The notes beneath the pieces were generated by a model, which saw only the letters and a program-made list of their open reading frames with translations, was not told the origin of the DNA and ran no database searches. The translations under genes and the position numbers were made by a program. From Nemania diffusa (taxonomy: Eukaryota > Ascomycota > Sordariomycetes > Xylariales > Xylariaceae), in contig JBBPUQ010000001.1 of NCBI GenBank assembly GCA_038501195.1, positions 6,386,001 to 6,450,000 of the forward strand: a stretch of DNA of 64,000 nt, written 5' to 3'. Of this stretch, positions 32,040 through 44,481 are shown one piece after another (the stretch's first letter is position 1; each line of letters begins with the position of its first letter).

Positions 32040-34574
32040 ATGGAGAACATAGTCGAGGTAAATAATTTATCCCTAGGAGCATTATACTCCGGGTGCATCA
32101 GCTCTTTTGCGAAGTTTGTTCTAGCTCTCAATGAGCCAGGCTGCGATGTGATATGTCGCGATGAGATCCGGCTCAACCAGGTATTCGAGGAGTATGGGAG
32201 AACGAAAATATGGGGTGACCAAAGTAGAGCGAATCTTCCAGCAAGAGCCCGTGGCTCTCTGGATGACACGCTAAGGCATAATGTTGATCTCAAATCGTTG
32301 GTTCGTGGCATTCTCGAGCGACTAAAAGCACTCCTCCAGCAAGGCAAGCAACTTTACCTGTACACCACAGAGCTCTAGATGCGAACTAATGTTGCAATAG
32401 CAACTCCTATTGCTGATAGAAAACATAATCCTGCGCGAGACGCGGATCAGGATTCTGTTAGCAGCGTTAGCGATTCAGATTGTAGTACGGATAACGAGGG
32501 CGGGCCTCAGTGTCGCAAGATACCTAAGATTCGTCTATTTCTTAATCAGATTAAAGAGCAAATCAGGTCGCTATACGAGATCTCTTCGCTCCTACGACGA
32601 CCGACAGTTACAGACAAGTTTATACATTCTAAGAAAGCAGATTTAGAAGCATCTACCCTTCCGGGCTTGGACAATATCGATCTCAGTGCCGCCTTTCAAT
32701 CATTCGACAGCGATCATATATTAGAAAAAATGCGGCGATGGCGAAGCTTCGGTGCTAGCCCAAAGCGTGACCATTTGTCTGAAGAAGGCGCGGCCCTCGT
32801 CGGTAATGTCTTCAGCTTCCAGGAGATGGAAGATGTTGGGTGGTTCTGTCGGCGACTTGCGAGAGCTAATACAAGGCGCCGTGAGCAACTTGGGTATTGG
32901 GAAGATCATCCTTATAACCTAAAACCAACTGTCACCGATGACAGTCTGAATGAAACAGCTCTTAAGAGATCTGATCCTAATGAAAAACCAATGTCAGTCT
33001 TGTCAAAGCAGAGTTTCTCTACCGTGGCGCTTTCCGACGTTCACGACACGAGGACAAACATCCGACCCCGGACAGTCTACGCGCCTACAGTAATAGGCCA
33101 GGACCGCGCCATCTCCGTGCCCGGAATTCCTAAAACGAGAGATGACGAAATGACTTTTCCGTGCCCATATTGTGGAATGACCCTTGAGTCTCGTGGTATG
33201 ACGAGGCAATTATGGAAGTGAGTCTATGACCCGTCAGAGCACTTTTGAGGGGCTCATGTTGATATATTTCAGACGCCATGTTTTCCGTGACCTCCGCCCT
33301 TATATTTGCACATTCCAAGATTGCCAGAGTGCAGAAAAGCTGTTCTCTAGTCGCCACGAATGGAAACATCACGAATTTCAGATTCATCGCCGAGAATACG
33401 TGTGCCAACGATGCCAGAGTAAACGTGCTAGTAGAAGAGAGATGTCGACGCATCTCCAAGAACATTACGGCGACTCAATCTCGTTAGCCCAAATGAATAT
33501 TCTTCTAGATCTTTGTGATCGCCCGGTCGAACCTTCTAGCCATAATGTAGAGCCATGCATCTTGTGCGGAGACGAAGTCTCGCTGTTGGTATGGCATGAC
33601 CATGTCGGTGCCCACATGGAAGATCTTTCACTTTTTGTCTTGCCGGCTTCCGAAAACGACGAAGAGGAAGCCGGGGGTTCAATCATTTCCGACAGGGCAG
33701 AGCAGCAACAGCAACAGCAACAGCAGCAGGGGAGTGTAGCTCAGCAAGAAGGGCAATCCCCATTGACACGGATCCAATATCGGCCACCTCCAATGTCGCA
33801 CACAAGTTTCAGCTATCAGGCATCGTCTTCCGGTTCGTCCAAGTATAAAGACGCCAGAGAACGGACATTTGGGAATGTAGGCGTTCCCAATTCAAAGAGC
33901 GACCGTACGGGATCCGTATTAAAAACGAGGGGCTTCGGGTTCCCAGCAGGCGGAGACCACAATCAGTCTGTCGATACTTCAGCCTATAACATGCTTGGTT
34001 GTATGACATGCCGCAAAAGGAAGGGCCGCTGTGACGGCAAAAAACCGAGCTGCAGCACCTGCATACTTCTTGGCTCCTTATGCAGCTATGACGAGGTTGG
34101 GAACGAAGACGAAGCCGAGGGTTCCATCGGTTACGGCAGGCCATACGTTCGCGACAGCCTCGAATTCTTCGAATTCTTAGAATCCGAAGACCTGGGTCAA
34201 CCTACTAATACCTCAGCCTATAAGATACCTCCAGGCAATAACGATGTTCCCAAGTCTATGAGGCTTCGTTGCATGAGATGCCGTGAAAGGAAAATGGCCT
34301 GTGATTTTGCAAAACCGAGCTGTCGCGCCTGCACGCGTGCTGGTAGTTCATGCAACTATGAAGAGGCCAGGAAAAAGAGCAGCACTCAGCGGGGCTACGT
34401 GGAAGCTCAGGAGAAGAGGTTAAGTAAGTGCTGGTCTCCTGTATACATCGAGAGGATTTGAATCATGTTACGCGGAGAACCAAGAAGCTGACCATCTGGG
34501 CCTATACAGAGCAAGTCGAAGAACTTCTGAAGAATCAGGAACCTAGTAGCAGCAAGAGCGCCGACACCAGCTGA
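32040..34574 (+). CDS. C2H2 zinc-finger protein with two tandem C-terminal Zn2Cys6 clusters
   Basis: My model has exons 32040-32343, 32401-33217, 33273-34423 and 34510-34574, giving 778 residues with all phases closing. The N-terminal helical part resembles a common fungal family (CISSFAKFVLAL; a GRTKIWGDQSRANLPARARGSL-like motif; then DKFIHSKK). A C2H2-like zone follows at about 355-500 (FPCPYCGMTLESRGMTRQLWKRHVFRDL; YICTFQDC; YVCQRCQSKRASRREMSTHL; CILCGDEVSLLVWHDHVGAHM-EDL). A poly-Gln run lies near 518. Two Zn2Cys6 binuclear clusters end the protein, each C-x2-C-x6-C-x6-C-x2-C-x6-C, starting at residues 617 and 707. Last comes a short coiled-coil-like KRLKQVEELLKN, reached only through the final intron. 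Zn2Cys6 domains bind DNA, so a nuclear regulator is likely; targets are unknown. The first intron appears to be GC-AG; without it a TAG at 32376-32378 would end the protein. Confidence 0.78.
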
Positions 34575-34909
34575 ATTAGTTAAAATCATAGCCAACGAGG
34601 AAGGGGAACCTAACTAAGAACCCAGACACTTCATCAGCACCATGCTAAGACAGCTGAATGAGGACAGAGTTAGAGTTGGTTGAGAAAAACCTCGAAGAGA
34701 TAAGAAAGCTATTTACGCAAACCCCCCAAAATTTAGGTTTGCACATGCCAAAAATGGCGGCTTATAGCTGGTCAACCCTTGATAACATTGACAGTAAAAA
34801 GGTATAGCTACAGTAGCCCACAGCAGTTACTGAGTCAAAACTGTACCTTCCTCACTTAAACATGTACACATATACCACGCGTATACCAGATAGCTTGCGC
34901 TACTTCTTT
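34575..34909. other. Intergenic strip before the AT block
   Basis: About 335 bp of normal composition downstream of the zinc-finger gene. It ends abruptly at about 34,910, where the sequence changes within a few bases to almost pure A/T. I found no terminal repeat at the border. Confidence 0.5.
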
Positions 34910-36554
34910 TCTCTTAAAAATTTTGTTTTTTTTTTTTATACTATTTTTATTACAACTTTTTTTTTGTAATTAATTAATTTTATTAAACAGAATTTATTAA
35001 ATATTTTATTTGTATTAATTATATTATTTTTTATATATAATATTTAAATTTAAATAATTTTATTTAAATATTTTATATTATATATATATTTAATTTTAAT
35101 AAATATTACTACAATAATTTTAAATATATATATATAATTTTATAATAATATTATTAAAATAATTTTAATATAATTGTTTAAAATATAAACTAATTAGTTT
35201 TATTTATTATATTTTTTGTTAATTTTAATTTAATTAACAATATTTTTTTTAATATAAAACAATATAATATAAAATAAAATCTAACTTTTTTAAACTTTAT
35301 ATAATTAATTATATTTAATTTATATATTTTTAATTTTAAAAATTTAAAAATATATTTTTAAATTATTATTTTATTATTAAAGTTTTAATTTTATTTATAA
35401 TATATAATTATAATTTAATAAAACTTACTTTTATTTTAATATTTTTTAATTATTTATATTTAAAATATTTTAAAATATTAAATAGTATTTTTTATATATA
35501 TAATTTTTTTTAATTTTAAATTAATTTATTTAATTTAAAAAATATTTTTTTTAAATATAAAAACTTTATTTTTAATTTTAAAATATTTAATTAAAATATA
35601 AAAATATTTTTATAAATTTTTAAATAGTTATAATATTAAAACTATATATTAAATATATATTTATAAATAAATAATTTATAAATAAATTTACTTTTTTAAA
35701 AATATTAAAAAAATATTAAAATGTTATAAAATTTATTATATATATTATAAATTAATTTTATTAAATAATAACAAATAATATTTAAAATATTATAAATAAC
35801 TATTTAATATATAATATTAAAAAATATAAAAAAAAATATTATATTAATAAAAAAATAATATAAGTTATTTTTTAGTTTATTAAATTTAAACAAATTTAAA
35901 AAAAAAAAAAAAAACAACTAATAATTTTTAACTTAATATAATAAAAATAAAAATATATTATAATATAATATTTATTTATTTTAAAATAAAACAAAAAAAA
36001 CTATAAATAATATTAAAAACAAAACTATAAAAAATTATTTAAATATTATATTATAAATAGTTTAAATTTAATAAAAAAAATATATTTAAATTATTATTAC
36101 TTAAAAATATTTATATTATATAGTTTATAATTTAATATAAAACAAATAAATATAATTAAGTTTGTTTAAATATTAATTATATTGTATAAATTTAAAAAAA
36201 AAAGCTAAAAAAAAGCAAAAAATAGTTAAATTAAAATTTTATAAATTTAGAAAAAAAATATTTAAAAATAAAAATAGTATTAATTGTTAATATAAAAAGT
36301 ATAATATAAATCAAAAATATTAAAATATAGCAAAAAAAAAAAAAATTTAATAAAAACAAAAAAAAATATTAAAAAACAAAAAAATATAGTTGAAATTTTA
36401 AATAACAAAAAATAGTTTAAATTAATCGAAAAATAAACGTTAAATTTTTGCAATAAGTTTTAAAATTAAAAAAAAATTGCAATAAGTTTTTTTAAAATAA
36501 AAAAAAAAAAAAGTTTAAAAATTATATTTAATAATAAATATAATAAAAAATAAA

Positions 36555-36614
36555 TATAAAAATATAAAAATATAAAAATATAACAATATAAAAATATAAA
36601 AATATAAAAATATA
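36555..36614. repeat. 8-bp tandem repeat (TATAAAAA)n
   Basis: About seven units of TATAAAAA, one with an A-to-C change, inside the AT block. Confidence 0.75.
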
Positions 36615-37734
36615 AATTATAAAATTATAAAATTATTATATTTAATAATAAATATAAAATAATAAAAAATAATTTAAATATATTATATATTATATTTAAT
36701 TATTATTAAAATTATAATAATATTATATTAATTTAAAAAATAAATATTTTATTATATATATATTTAATATATAATTTAATAATTTAATTTATAAAGTTTT
36801 ATAAAATTAAAATTTAAATAATAATATTAAATATAATAAATATTTTTTTTTAATTTAATATAATTTTTTTTTATATTATATATTAAATTATTTTATATTA
36901 TTATTTATTTAAAATAATTAATAAAAGAAATAATTTATTTATTATATAAATATTAATTATTTTATTATTTAATATTAAATAAAAAAATTTATAATATATA
37001 TAATAATTTAAAATAAAAATAAATAATATTAAAATATTTTATTTAATTTAAATTTATATTTATTTTTATTTTATTATTAATAAAGTTTATTATAATATAA
37101 TATTTTTTTTTATTAAATTTTTTTTATTTTTAATTATATTAAATTTATTTTTTAAATTATATAATAAAATATAATATTATTATTAAATTTATATTTTAAA
37201 AAAGCTTTTATATATATATAAATTATATAAATTATATAAATTTATTAATAATTTATTAATATTATATATAATAAAATATAATTAATTATTTAATAAATAA
37301 ATAATAAATTATAATTTTATATATATATATATATATTTATTTATATATATAATTTATTAATTAAAAATAATATTTTTAAATTTTTTTAAAAAGTTATATA
37401 AAAAATAATTATATTATTAAATTTATTAATTATTTTATATAATTTATTAATTAAAATATTTTTAATTATTTATTTAAATTTATTTAAATTTTAATATATA
37501 ATATAATTTAAAAATTTAAATTTAAAATTAATATAATTTTTTATATAAACTTTTATAATTATTATAATTAAAATTTTAATTTATAATATTATATTTATAT
37601 TATTTATAAATAAATTATTTATAAAAATAAAAAATATAAATTATTTAAATAAAAAATAAAATTATAATTAAATAATTAAATTTAATTTTAATAATAAAAA
37701 ATTAAATAAATAATAATTTATTTAAATTATTATT

Positions 37735-38090
37735 AAATTAATAATTTAATAAAACTTATATATATATATTAAATATATATAATTTAAATTTAAACTAATA
37801 TTTTTATTAAATAATTAAATAAATAAAAAATATTAAAATTTATTAAAATTTATAAAGTTTATAAATTATATATATATATATATATAAATAATTTATATAT
37901 AACTTTTTTAATTATATTTTTTTTATAAAATATATATAAAATAATATAAAACATTAAAATTTAAAAATAAATTTTAAACTTTATAAATTATTTTAAATTT
38001 TTATATATATATATATAAATATATAAAATATTATTAATATTAATAAATAATTATAAAATATAATTATAAATTAATAAAATAAAAAAACAA
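37735..38090 (+). repeat. AT-only repeat box, copy 1
   Basis: A roughly 330-bp segment starting TAATTTAATAAAACTTATAT. It contains TTATTAAATAATTAAATAAA and ends near ATAATTATAAATTAATAAAA. Related copies lie near 49,488, 54,155 and 59,565; shorter related pieces occur near 43,205, 52,940 and 53,425. Together with the box at 43,205 it flanks about 5.5 kb of repeated sequence, so it may be a decayed LTR. Confidence 0.55.
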
Positions 38091-38473
38091 AGTTTAATTA
38101 TTAAATAATTTTTATATAAAAAATAAAAAAAGTTTAAATATTATAAAAATAAAAGAACTTTTTATATAATAATTTAATTATTTTTATAAAAAAATTAATA
38201 AAATTATAAACTATTTTATATATTTAATTTTTTAATTATTTTAATTATTTTTATTTTATATTTATATTTTTTTTTTTTATAATTATATTGAAACTTATAA
38301 TAAAATTAATTATAATAACTATAATTATAATAGTTTAAAATAATTATTTTAAATTGTTAAATAAAAAATTATATTTATTTTTATATAAAAATATAACTAA
38401 AAAAAGTAATATTAATATTTTTAAATAAAAAAAGTAAAATTAATTTTAAATATTAAAATATTATAATTAATTT

Positions 38474-39064
38474 AAATAATATAATTATTATATTATAATT
38501 ATTAATATATTTTATATATTATTTAAAAAAATATATATAATTAAAAATTAAAAATAAACAATTTATATAAATATTTATAATAAATTTTAATAATTAAATA
38601 AAATTTATATTTATAAATATTAATTATATATTTAAATAAATATTTATTATAATAATTAAATATAATAAAAGTATTAAATAAATAAAAAAACATTAAATAA
38701 TTAATTTATATATAAAAAAAAAAATTTAATAAAAATAATAATAAAAAAAAAATTAAATAATAATATATTTATATAAATAATTTTAATATTTATATTAATA
38801 AATATATTAAAATTAAAAATTATAAAAATAAAATTTTTAATATTATAATTAATTATATTAAAATTAATAACATTAATATATATTATAATATTTAATATAA
38901 ATAATTAAATATTTTTGTTTTTATATAAATAAAAACATTAAAATTTATATTTATTTAAATTATTTATAATAATTTAATTAAAATTATAATAATAAATTAT
39001 ATAATATATTATATAAAAAAGTTTAAAATTTTATTTTAATATATTAAAATTTATAATTAATAAA
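38474..39064 (+). repeat. 591-bp tandem duplication, first unit
   Basis: It starts AATAATATAATTATTATATT and is followed directly by a second, highly similar unit. Shared anchors include ATATTTTTGTTTTT and TTAATAACATTAATATATAT. Confidence 0.75.
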
Positions 39065-39645
39065 AATAATATAATTATTATATTATAATTATTAATATAT
39101 TTTATATATTATTTAAAAAATATTATTTATAATTATTAAAATTAAAAAAAACAATTTATATAAATATTAATAATTATTTTAATATAATTTTAATAATTAA
39201 ATAAAATTTATATTTATAAATATTAATTATATATTTAATAAATATTTATTATAATAATTAAATATAATAAAGTATTAAATAAATAAAAAAACATTAAATA
39301 ATTAATTATATATATTTTTAAAAAATTTTAAAAATAATAATAAAAAAAATTAAATAATAATATATTTATATAAATAATTTTAATATTTATATTAATAAAT
39401 ATATTAAAATTAAAAATTAAAAAATAAAATTTTTAATATTATAATTAATTATATTAAAATTAATAACATTAATATATATTATAATATTTAATATAAATAA
39501 TTAAATATTTTTGTTTTTTATATAAATAAAAACATAAAAATTTATATTTATTTAAATTATTTATAATAATTTAATTAAAATTATAATAATAAATTATATA
39601 ATATATTATATAATAAAGTTTAAATTTTTATTTTAATATATTATT
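39065..39645 (+). repeat. 591-bp tandem duplication, second unit
   Basis: It repeats 38474-39064 with small indels and substitutions. More diverged relatives are visible at about 50,020-50,400 and 54,950-55,400. Confidence 0.75.
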
Positions 39646-39959
39646 AATTTAAAATTAGTAAAAAATAACAAAGTATAATATTTTTTTTAATATTAAAAAA
39701 AAACTAAGAAATATTATTTAAATTATATTAATTTAATATATAAATAAAACAAAATTTATATAATATTTAATAATTATTTTAATATAATATTTAATTAAAA
39801 TTAATATTAAATTAACTAAATTATTATTATTTTTATATAAATAAAATAAAATAATTTAATAAAAATAATATTTAAAATATTAAAAATTATAATTAATAAG
39901 TTTTAATTTATATAATATATTTTAAAATTTAATTATTATAAAAAAATATTATTTTATAT

Positions 39960-42900
39960 AATAATTATATAAATATATTTTATTATATTTAAATTTAAAT
40001 TTAATTTAATTAATTAAAAATTTATATATAAAGTTTTATTTTTTAATTTATAAATAATATTATAATTTTTTTTAATTAAAAAATAAATTATTATTATATA
40101 ATAAATATTTATTTTATTAATAAATAATATAATATTAAATATTTAAAATAATTATATAATTATTGTTTTAAAAAAGCTTTTTATTAAAAACTATAATAAT
40201 TATATAATAAAAATAATAAAAATAATAAAAAATATTTTATTTATAAAAAGTTTAATTATTAATTTATTAATTAAAATTAATAAAAAAATTTAAAATAAAA
40301 AAATAATATTTTATTATATATAATATTTTAAAATAAAAAATATTATTATATAAAAAATATAATATATTTATATTAAATTATAAAAATAATAAAGTTTTTT
40401 TATATAATAATAAATTTAATAATAATTTAAATGTTAAAATTAAAATTAAAATAGTTTAATTTTTAATAAATTTAATAAACTTTTATTATATAATAAAAAA
40501 AATATATATATATTTAAAACTAAATATTAATATAATAAAAGTTTTAATTATTAAAAAAACTTTTTTATATAAATAAATTAAAGTTTAAATAATATTAAAA
40601 GTTTTAAAATTATAAATATTATAATAATTTTAATATTAATTAAATTAATTAAATTTTATATTTTAAATATATTAACTTTATTTTTATTATTATTATAAAA
40701 TATAAATTAATTATATATTTATTTTAATAATATATAAAATATAATTATATAATAAAATAATAAAACAATATTAATTATATAAAAATAAAAACATTTATTT
40801 TTTACTATTAATTAATTAAAAATTAAAAATTATTTTATAAAATAAAAATTTTAAAAATTATATTATTAATTTAAATATTTTTATATAAAAAATTTATAAA
40901 ACTGTTATAAAAAAACTAAATATAATAATATTAATATTTTAATATTTTAATAAATTAAAAAATTAAATTATTGTTATTAATTATATAATTAATTTTTAAA
41001 AAAATTTTAAATTTTTATTAAAACATAAATATAATTTTAATAATAAAATTATTATTAAAATTATATAAATTACTAAATAATTAATTTTATATATTATTAA
41101 TATAAATATTTAATTTTAAATAATTAAATTTTTAAAAATATTAAATATATATAATATTTAAAATATATTATATTAATATTAAATTTTAATATAAACTTTT
41201 TATTTAAAAGATTTTATAATAATATATAATTAATTAAAACTTTATATAAAAAAATATTTATTAAAATATATTAAACTATTAAAAAAATTAAATAAATATA
41301 TATATTGTTTTATTATATATTTAATATTTTATATAAAATAATTAATTATTATATAAATCAAAAAATAATATTATAAATAATTATAAAAACTTTAAATAAT
41401 ATAATTAAATTAAATAATTTAATATTTATTTTATTAGTTTTTAAAACTTATATTAAAATTAATAATATTTTATTTTTTTTATTAAAAATTATATAAAAGT
41501 TAATATTAACTAAATTATATAAATTAAAAATAAATTAATATTATTATATAAAATATTTTTTTAATTTTTTTAAAATTAAATTATAATATAAAAAAATATA
41601 AAACTAAAATAAAACTATATAAAGTTTTTATAATTAAAAACTATAATATTATAATTAATATAATAAATAAAATAAATTATATTATTAATAAAAAACTATA
41701 TTTAATTTATTATATAAAAGAAATAATTTAATATAAAAATAAATTATAAAAATTATTTATATTTATTAATAATTAATGTTTTATATTAAAAATAATTAAT
41801 AATTATATTTTAACTATATAATTAAAAAAAACTAATATAATTATTATATTTAATATATTTTTTAAATAATTAAATATAATTAAAATAAATATATTAATAA
41901 TTTAAAATATATTTTAATTTATATAATATAATTTAAACTAATATAATTAAATAAAAATTTTTATATAAATATTAATAATTTAATATATAAATTAATAATT
42001 TATTATAACTTTAAAATTATTATTAATTTAAAATTATAATATATATATAAAATTATAAAATATTTTTTAAATATATATATAATTATATAATAAAATAAAT
42101 TAAAAAATTTATATTTATTTATTAAAAAAATGAAAAATTAAAATTTAATAAATATTATATTTTAAATTATATAATTTTTATATAAATTAATTAAATTAAA
42201 ATTATATTAATATAAAATATATTATAAATATTATTATTAAAAATTAAATATAAAAATATTTATATATTATTTATATTTATTATTTATTAAATAAAAATTA
42301 ATAAATTTATAAATATAAAATTTTAAATAAATAATATATTTAATATTATATTTAAAAAGTTTTTATAAAAAAAAAAACTAAGTTATTATTTTATATAAAA
42401 TTAAAAACAAAATTAATATTTAAATATTTTATTAAATTTAATAAAAATAAAATATAAATCAATAAATAAATTAAATAATATATTATTTAATAAATTTAAA
42501 ATATATACATTATATTAATATATTAATTAAAAATATTATATAATTTATTAATTATTATATAAATTTAAAAGTTATTAAAAAATAACATTAAAATATTAAA
42601 TATATAAATATAATAATAAATTAATAATATATAATAAAAATTATATTATATATTTTTAAATTTTAATTATATAAAAAGTTTTATTTTTATTAATAAAATA
42701 CTTTTATAATTAAAAATAATATTATTTATTAAAATTTAATCAAATATAAATAAGTTATATATAATATATTATAAATAAATTATATAATATAATTAATAAA
42801 TTTAATTATATTATAATATTTAATATAATTTTTAAAAAAATTATTTATATAATAAAACTATTAATTATATTATTTATTATATATATTAATTTTAAACTTT

Positions 42901-43335
42901 TATTTAAATATTTAATAAAATTAAAAATTATAAAAAAAAACAATTTATAATTAATATTATATTATTTTTAAAAATGTATAAAAATTACAAAATTATAAAA
43001 ATATATTAAATTAATAATAAAAACAATTTAATATATATTTATATAAAAAAAATATTTAATTAAATATTAAAACAGTTAATTAATATAAATAAATTAAATA
43101 TATAAATAAAAATATATATAAATTAATTAAATAATAAAAAAAATAATAAAAAATTAATTAATATTAAAATAAAAATTATTATATAAAAAAAAAAGTTTTA
43201 ATATTAAATTAATAATTTAATAAAATTTATATATATATTTTAAATATATATAATTAAAATTTAAATTAAAACTTTTATTAAATAATTAAATAAATAAAAA
43301 GTATAAAAATTTATTAAAATTTATAAAATTTATAA
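39960..43335 (+). repeat. Macro-repeat, copy A
   Basis: Colinear with copy B (about 55,880-59,720) and in part with copy C (from about 59,945). Anchors include ATATTAATTAAATTAATTAA at about 40,630 (A), 56,547 (B) and 60,839 (C), and the stretch around TTTATATTTATTTATTAAAA near 42,110, 57,930 and 61,975. It ends in the repeat box. Probably a RIP-degraded transposon family. Confidence 0.6.
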
Positions 43336-44322
43336 ATTTTATTAATAATTATAATATATTAATTTTTTTAAATTAAATATTTATAATTATATTAATATAA
43401 TTATTTTAATTAATTTATTAATATTTTATTAAATTATAAAATTATTATTATTAAAATAAAATTAATTATAATTTTTAATTATAATTAATAATATTAAATA
43501 AATATATAATTTTTTAATAAAATTTATATAATTAAATAATTATTATTAAATAAAAAAAAAAAATTATTTTATTATTATATAATAATAATAATAATATAAT
43601 TTTTTATTTAAAAAATATTAATATAATAATATAAAATTAAAATTTTAAATTAAAAAATATAAATATAAATTTTATTAAAAATAATAATTTTAATAATAAT
43701 AAATAAATAATATATAATTTTTTATACAAAAATTAATTTTAATTAATTTTATAATTAAATCTTTTTAAATTAATATAATATAAATATTATAAAATTTAAT
43801 TAAATTTTATTTTAAATAATAAATTAATATTATTTAAATTAAAATATTATTTATAATTAATATATATTTAAATATTTTTATATAATTTATTATATAATTA
43901 TTATATAGTTAATTATATTTTATTATATATAATATTAATAAATTATAAATAAATTTATATATTTTATATATATATATTATATATTTAATTTTTTTTAAAT
44001 ATAAAAATAATAATAATATTATATAAAATTTAATTAATATTAATAAATAATTATGTTAATTTTTATTTATTTTAATAATAAAATATAATAAATTAATAAA
44101 ATTTAAAAGTAAAAATTAATTAAAATAACTTTTAAATTTTAATTATATAAATATATATTTTTTTTATTTAAATAAAAAATATTTATTTTTAAATTAAATT
44201 TTAAATTTATTTATATATATATATATATATTATTTTTTAATTTAAATAAAAAAAATATATATTATTATATATATAAAAAATCTTTTTTTTTTATTTAATA
44301 ATTTTATTATATATTTAAATTT

Positions 44323-44481
44323 GTAAAGGGGCAGGTAGCCCTGCCCTGTACAGGTTTCCGACCGCTTCGCGGTCGAAGCGCGACCATAGGTCGTACGGTT
44401 ATAAGCTAGTATTATACAGGTTATTGCCAACAGGGCAATAACCCCAGTCGGTGCGCCTTTGGCGCAGCGGTTACCCTTTAC
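44323..44481. mobile_element. GC-rich multi-hairpin islet with GTAAAGGG terminal inverted repeats
   Basis: 159 bp rich in G and C, alone inside 29 kb of A/T. It begins GTAAAGGG and ends CCCTTTAC, and the inverted symmetry extends into the AT flanks (ATTTAAATTT on both sides). Inside is a series of short perfect hairpins: GGGCAGG/CCTGCCC, CGACCGC/GCGGTCG with a TTC loop, CGACC/GGTCG, GGTTATTGCC/GGCAATAACC with a five-base loop, and TGCGCC/GGCGCA with a TTT loop. The form recalls mobile GC clusters and double-hairpin elements of fungal mitochondrial DNA, or a tiny MITE. It shows no sign of RIP, so it is probably young. A minus-strand open frame that overlaps it (44242-44430) is not a gene. Confidence 0.65.

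Noticed and set aside
44242..44430. 62-codon minus-strand open frame over the GC islet
   Set aside because: It is open only because the islet is not AT-rich, and half of it lies in A/T sequence coding for Lys, Ile and Phe runs. The hairpin structure explains the bases better.
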